From IMG/VR virus record IMGVR_UViG_3300030503_000212, positions 1-64,000 of that record: DNA of 64,000 nt; one strand, 5' to 3'. Positions 62,604-64,000 of this stretch are shown here, one piece after another (the stretch's first letter is position 1; every line of letters begins with the position of its first letter). The stretch comes from a virus. The notes under the pieces were generated by a model. It made no database searches, was not told the origin of the DNA, and saw only the letters and a program-made list of their open reading frames with translations. The position numbers and the translations under genes were made by a program.

Positions 62604-64000
62604 ATGATTGCCAATCGTAGTTTGGTTCAGCAGCATGTACCGGGCGACGCTAAAGTGCGTGCTCGTTGGGCGCGAACGTTCGCGCCCTCGTCCAAGTTCT
62701 ATTACACACGTGTTCGCTTGTTGAATGCGGCGCTGCCTGAGGAAACTGCGAACATCACAGCCAATACCACGATCAAGCGTCAGCCACTTATTATTGACGC
62801 GAATACCCGCAATTACGGTCGTGTTGGAACGTTCATTCCCAAGTGCCTCGTCATAGCTGGCAATGCGGTACGGCGTGAGGCTCTAGGACAAGGCAAGAGC
62901 TATGCGATGGCATGGGTCGGTGAGAATGCGCTGCGAGACATGAACGTATTCGCCTCGGATGGCATCAGCTACGACGAGCTGTATCAGAAACTCAGTGCGG
63001 CGCTGCGTAAAAAGTTCAAACAGGGATCTGGTGATGGCTACGATGATGTTGCCGAGGTCGGGTACTCCTTAGGTGGCCCTTACATCAGTTCCGTGTTTCC
63101 GTTTGACAACAACGTTATTTTTTCACTCAACGGACAGACATTTCAACTGGATTACACCATCGATACGCAGGCTCGTACCGTGGCGTTCACGGGTACGCCT
63201 GTCAAGGTGGAGCAAGAGTATGTGGATGTGGACGGATGCGGCAGTATAGATTCGTTCGATCCTCGTTCCCGTGCTCCGTATGTCCCTACAGGGCTGCGAG
63301 TGAACCCAACGATGGTTCTGCCAAGCCTGTTTACTGTCTCGCTTGGTGCCGTTAATTCCGAGTTGCGGAATCCTATGTTTGGTGAGGCATTCTTGAACGT
63401 AGACAAGGTGGTTAATGCCTATCTCAGCGACATCAAGAACGGTACTCATCAGGCCGTGGTTCCGTGGGGATCTCCCATCCCTCTTACACGGATGGTGTTT
63501 GCCGGTGAGCTGCGAAATCGCGGTGTGAATTCGCCAGCAGATTTCTTTGTATGGGTCGATGCCAACAAGTCCAAAACGGTTAGCGGAGATCCTGTTGACG
63601 CGGACGACTTTGCGTACATCGGCGACCCCAAGAAAAAGGAGACTTGGAAATTGCCCATTCATGATAAGGGACATGTGCGGGATGCGATGTCACGGTTCGA
63701 TCAGACGGATCTGCCGTCTGAGGCCAAACCCAAGGTCGCCCGTAAGATTTCCAAGCGGGCTAAGGGCATGGGTATCGATACGACCGACTTTGACAAGGAA
63801 TACACTGTCAAGGCCGGTGGTCCTGGGAGTGGGCCGCGTCCCCACGGTGGCTCGGGAACAGGGCACAGCAACAGTAACGATCAGGCGGCAACAGTAAGTG
63901 AGTTTAAGAATCGTGGTTATAGCGGACACGAGACACCAGACCCAGACGGAACAGTTCATCTGTCCAAGTCCAGTGACGATCCGAACACGGGCGACCGTGA
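62604..64000 (+). CDS. Head protein with DUF6582-like and GGPGSG modules, 3' truncated
   Basis: At least 465 aa, open at the window edge. ATG has TGGGAGAAAC upstream. It starts NRSLVQQHVPGDAKVRARWA. From about residue 335 KKKETWKLPIHDKGHVRDAM, SRFDQTDLPSEAKPKVARK is the segment seen in phage maturation/head-protein families (DUF6582-like). After it comes AGGPGSGPRPHGGSGTGHS, the module also present in the zeta-toxin-like gene. The missing end may carry a further domain. Likely structural, with the module as an attachment or cut site. Confidence 0.7.
   Translation, partial: MIANRSLVQQHVPGDAKVRARWARTFAPSSKFYYTRVRLLNAALPEETANITANTTIKRQPLIIDANTRNYGRVGTFIPKCLVIAGNAVRREALGQGKSYAMAWVGENALRDMNVFASDGISYDELYQKLSAALRKKFKQGSGDGYDDVAEVGYSLGGPYISSVFPFDNNVIFSLNGQTFQLDYTIDTQARTVAFTGTPVKVEQEYVDVDGCGSIDSFDPRSRAPYVPTGLRVNPTMVLPSLFTVSLGAVNSELRNPMFGEAFLNVDKVVNAYLSDIKNGTHQAVVPWGSPIPLTRMVFAGELRNRGVNSPADFFVWVDANKSKTVSGDPVDADDFAYIGDPKKKETWKLPIHDKGHVRDAMSRFDQTDLPSEAKPKVARKISKRAKGMGIDTTDFDKEYTVKAGGPGSGPRPHGGSGTGHSNSNDQAATVSEFKNRGYSGHETPDPDGTVHLSKSSDDPNTGDR

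Noticed and set aside
1-64000. The dispersed repeat as a CRISPR array
   Set aside because: Copies are 10-15 bp, irregularly spaced over the whole window and occur in coding sequence; no repeat-spacer periodicity.
1-64000. CAG-GTAAGT-like repeats as eukaryotic 5' splice sites
   Set aside because: The motif CAACAGTAAGT looks superficially like one, but the genes are continuous across it, both orientations occur, and the genome is a bacteriophage.

Overview
The window is one contiguous stretch of a tailed double-stranded DNA bacteriophage (Caudoviricetes) genome of roughly even base composition. It contains more than 100 small, tightly packed genes, many joined by ATGA start/stop overlaps. The replication and recombination set is phage-encoded, and tail, head-associated and lysis genes come at the right end. 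The lysozyme is of the T4/GH24 type with no cell-wall-binding domain, and a two-piece tmRNA is present; both suggest a Gram-negative, probably proteobacterial host, but the host cannot be fixed from sequence alone. No integrase was seen. No large terminase or portal was recognised, so the window is only part of the genome.

Layout. 0-6.2 kb: small conserved phage genes, a TOPRIM (Spo11/TopoVI-A-like) protein and a HerA-like ATPase. 6.17-8.80 kb: an RNA-dominated block. It runs from a TATAAT promoter to a strong intrinsic terminator and holds three tRNA or tRNA-like genes, about ten further structured elements closed by helices of about 7-25 bp (exactly 12 bp in several), two tiny ORFs, and a circularly permuted tmRNA gene. 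8.8-15.9 kb: small genes, an N6-adenine methyltransferase, a ParB-like protein behind three tandem palindromes, and several zinc-binding mini-proteins. 15.9-22.8 kb: DnaB-like helicase, TOPRIM primase, DNA methylase, flap exonuclease, and a sigma-like/histone-H1-like fusion. 22.9-40.3 kb: glycosyltransferase, sliding clamp, UDG-PolA fusion, ssDNA-binding protein, RecA/UvsX with an intein, clamp loader, and an SbcD-SbcC fusion. 40.3-41.7 kb: a nucleotidyltransferase-like and other small genes. 41.6-47.5 kb: mostly minus-strand accessory genes, including DUF932 and GNAT. 47.6-52 kb: more small genes; the part from 48.7 kb on lacks the genome-wide motif and looks imported. 52-64 kb: head-associated proteins (nuclease-like, zeta-toxin-like, pyrophosphatase-like, MuF-like, a DUF6582-like partial gene), tail fibre/tailspike, holin candidates and lysozyme.

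How it works together. The phage carries nearly a full replisome: helicase, primase, polymerase, clamp, clamp loader, SSB, flap nuclease. It adds a recombination set (RecA-like, SbcCD fusion, possible mediator) and two DNA methyltransferases that could shield its DNA. Transcription seems to use many short TAYAAT boxes with no obvious -35. A dispersed 15-bp near-palindrome, TCAAC-ANWAA-GTTGA, recurs dozens of times both between and inside genes and is the clearest genome-wide regulatory signal. The most unusual parts are the permuted tmRNA with a long predicted tag, the array of structured RNAs beside it, the dispersed palindrome network, and several domain fusions.
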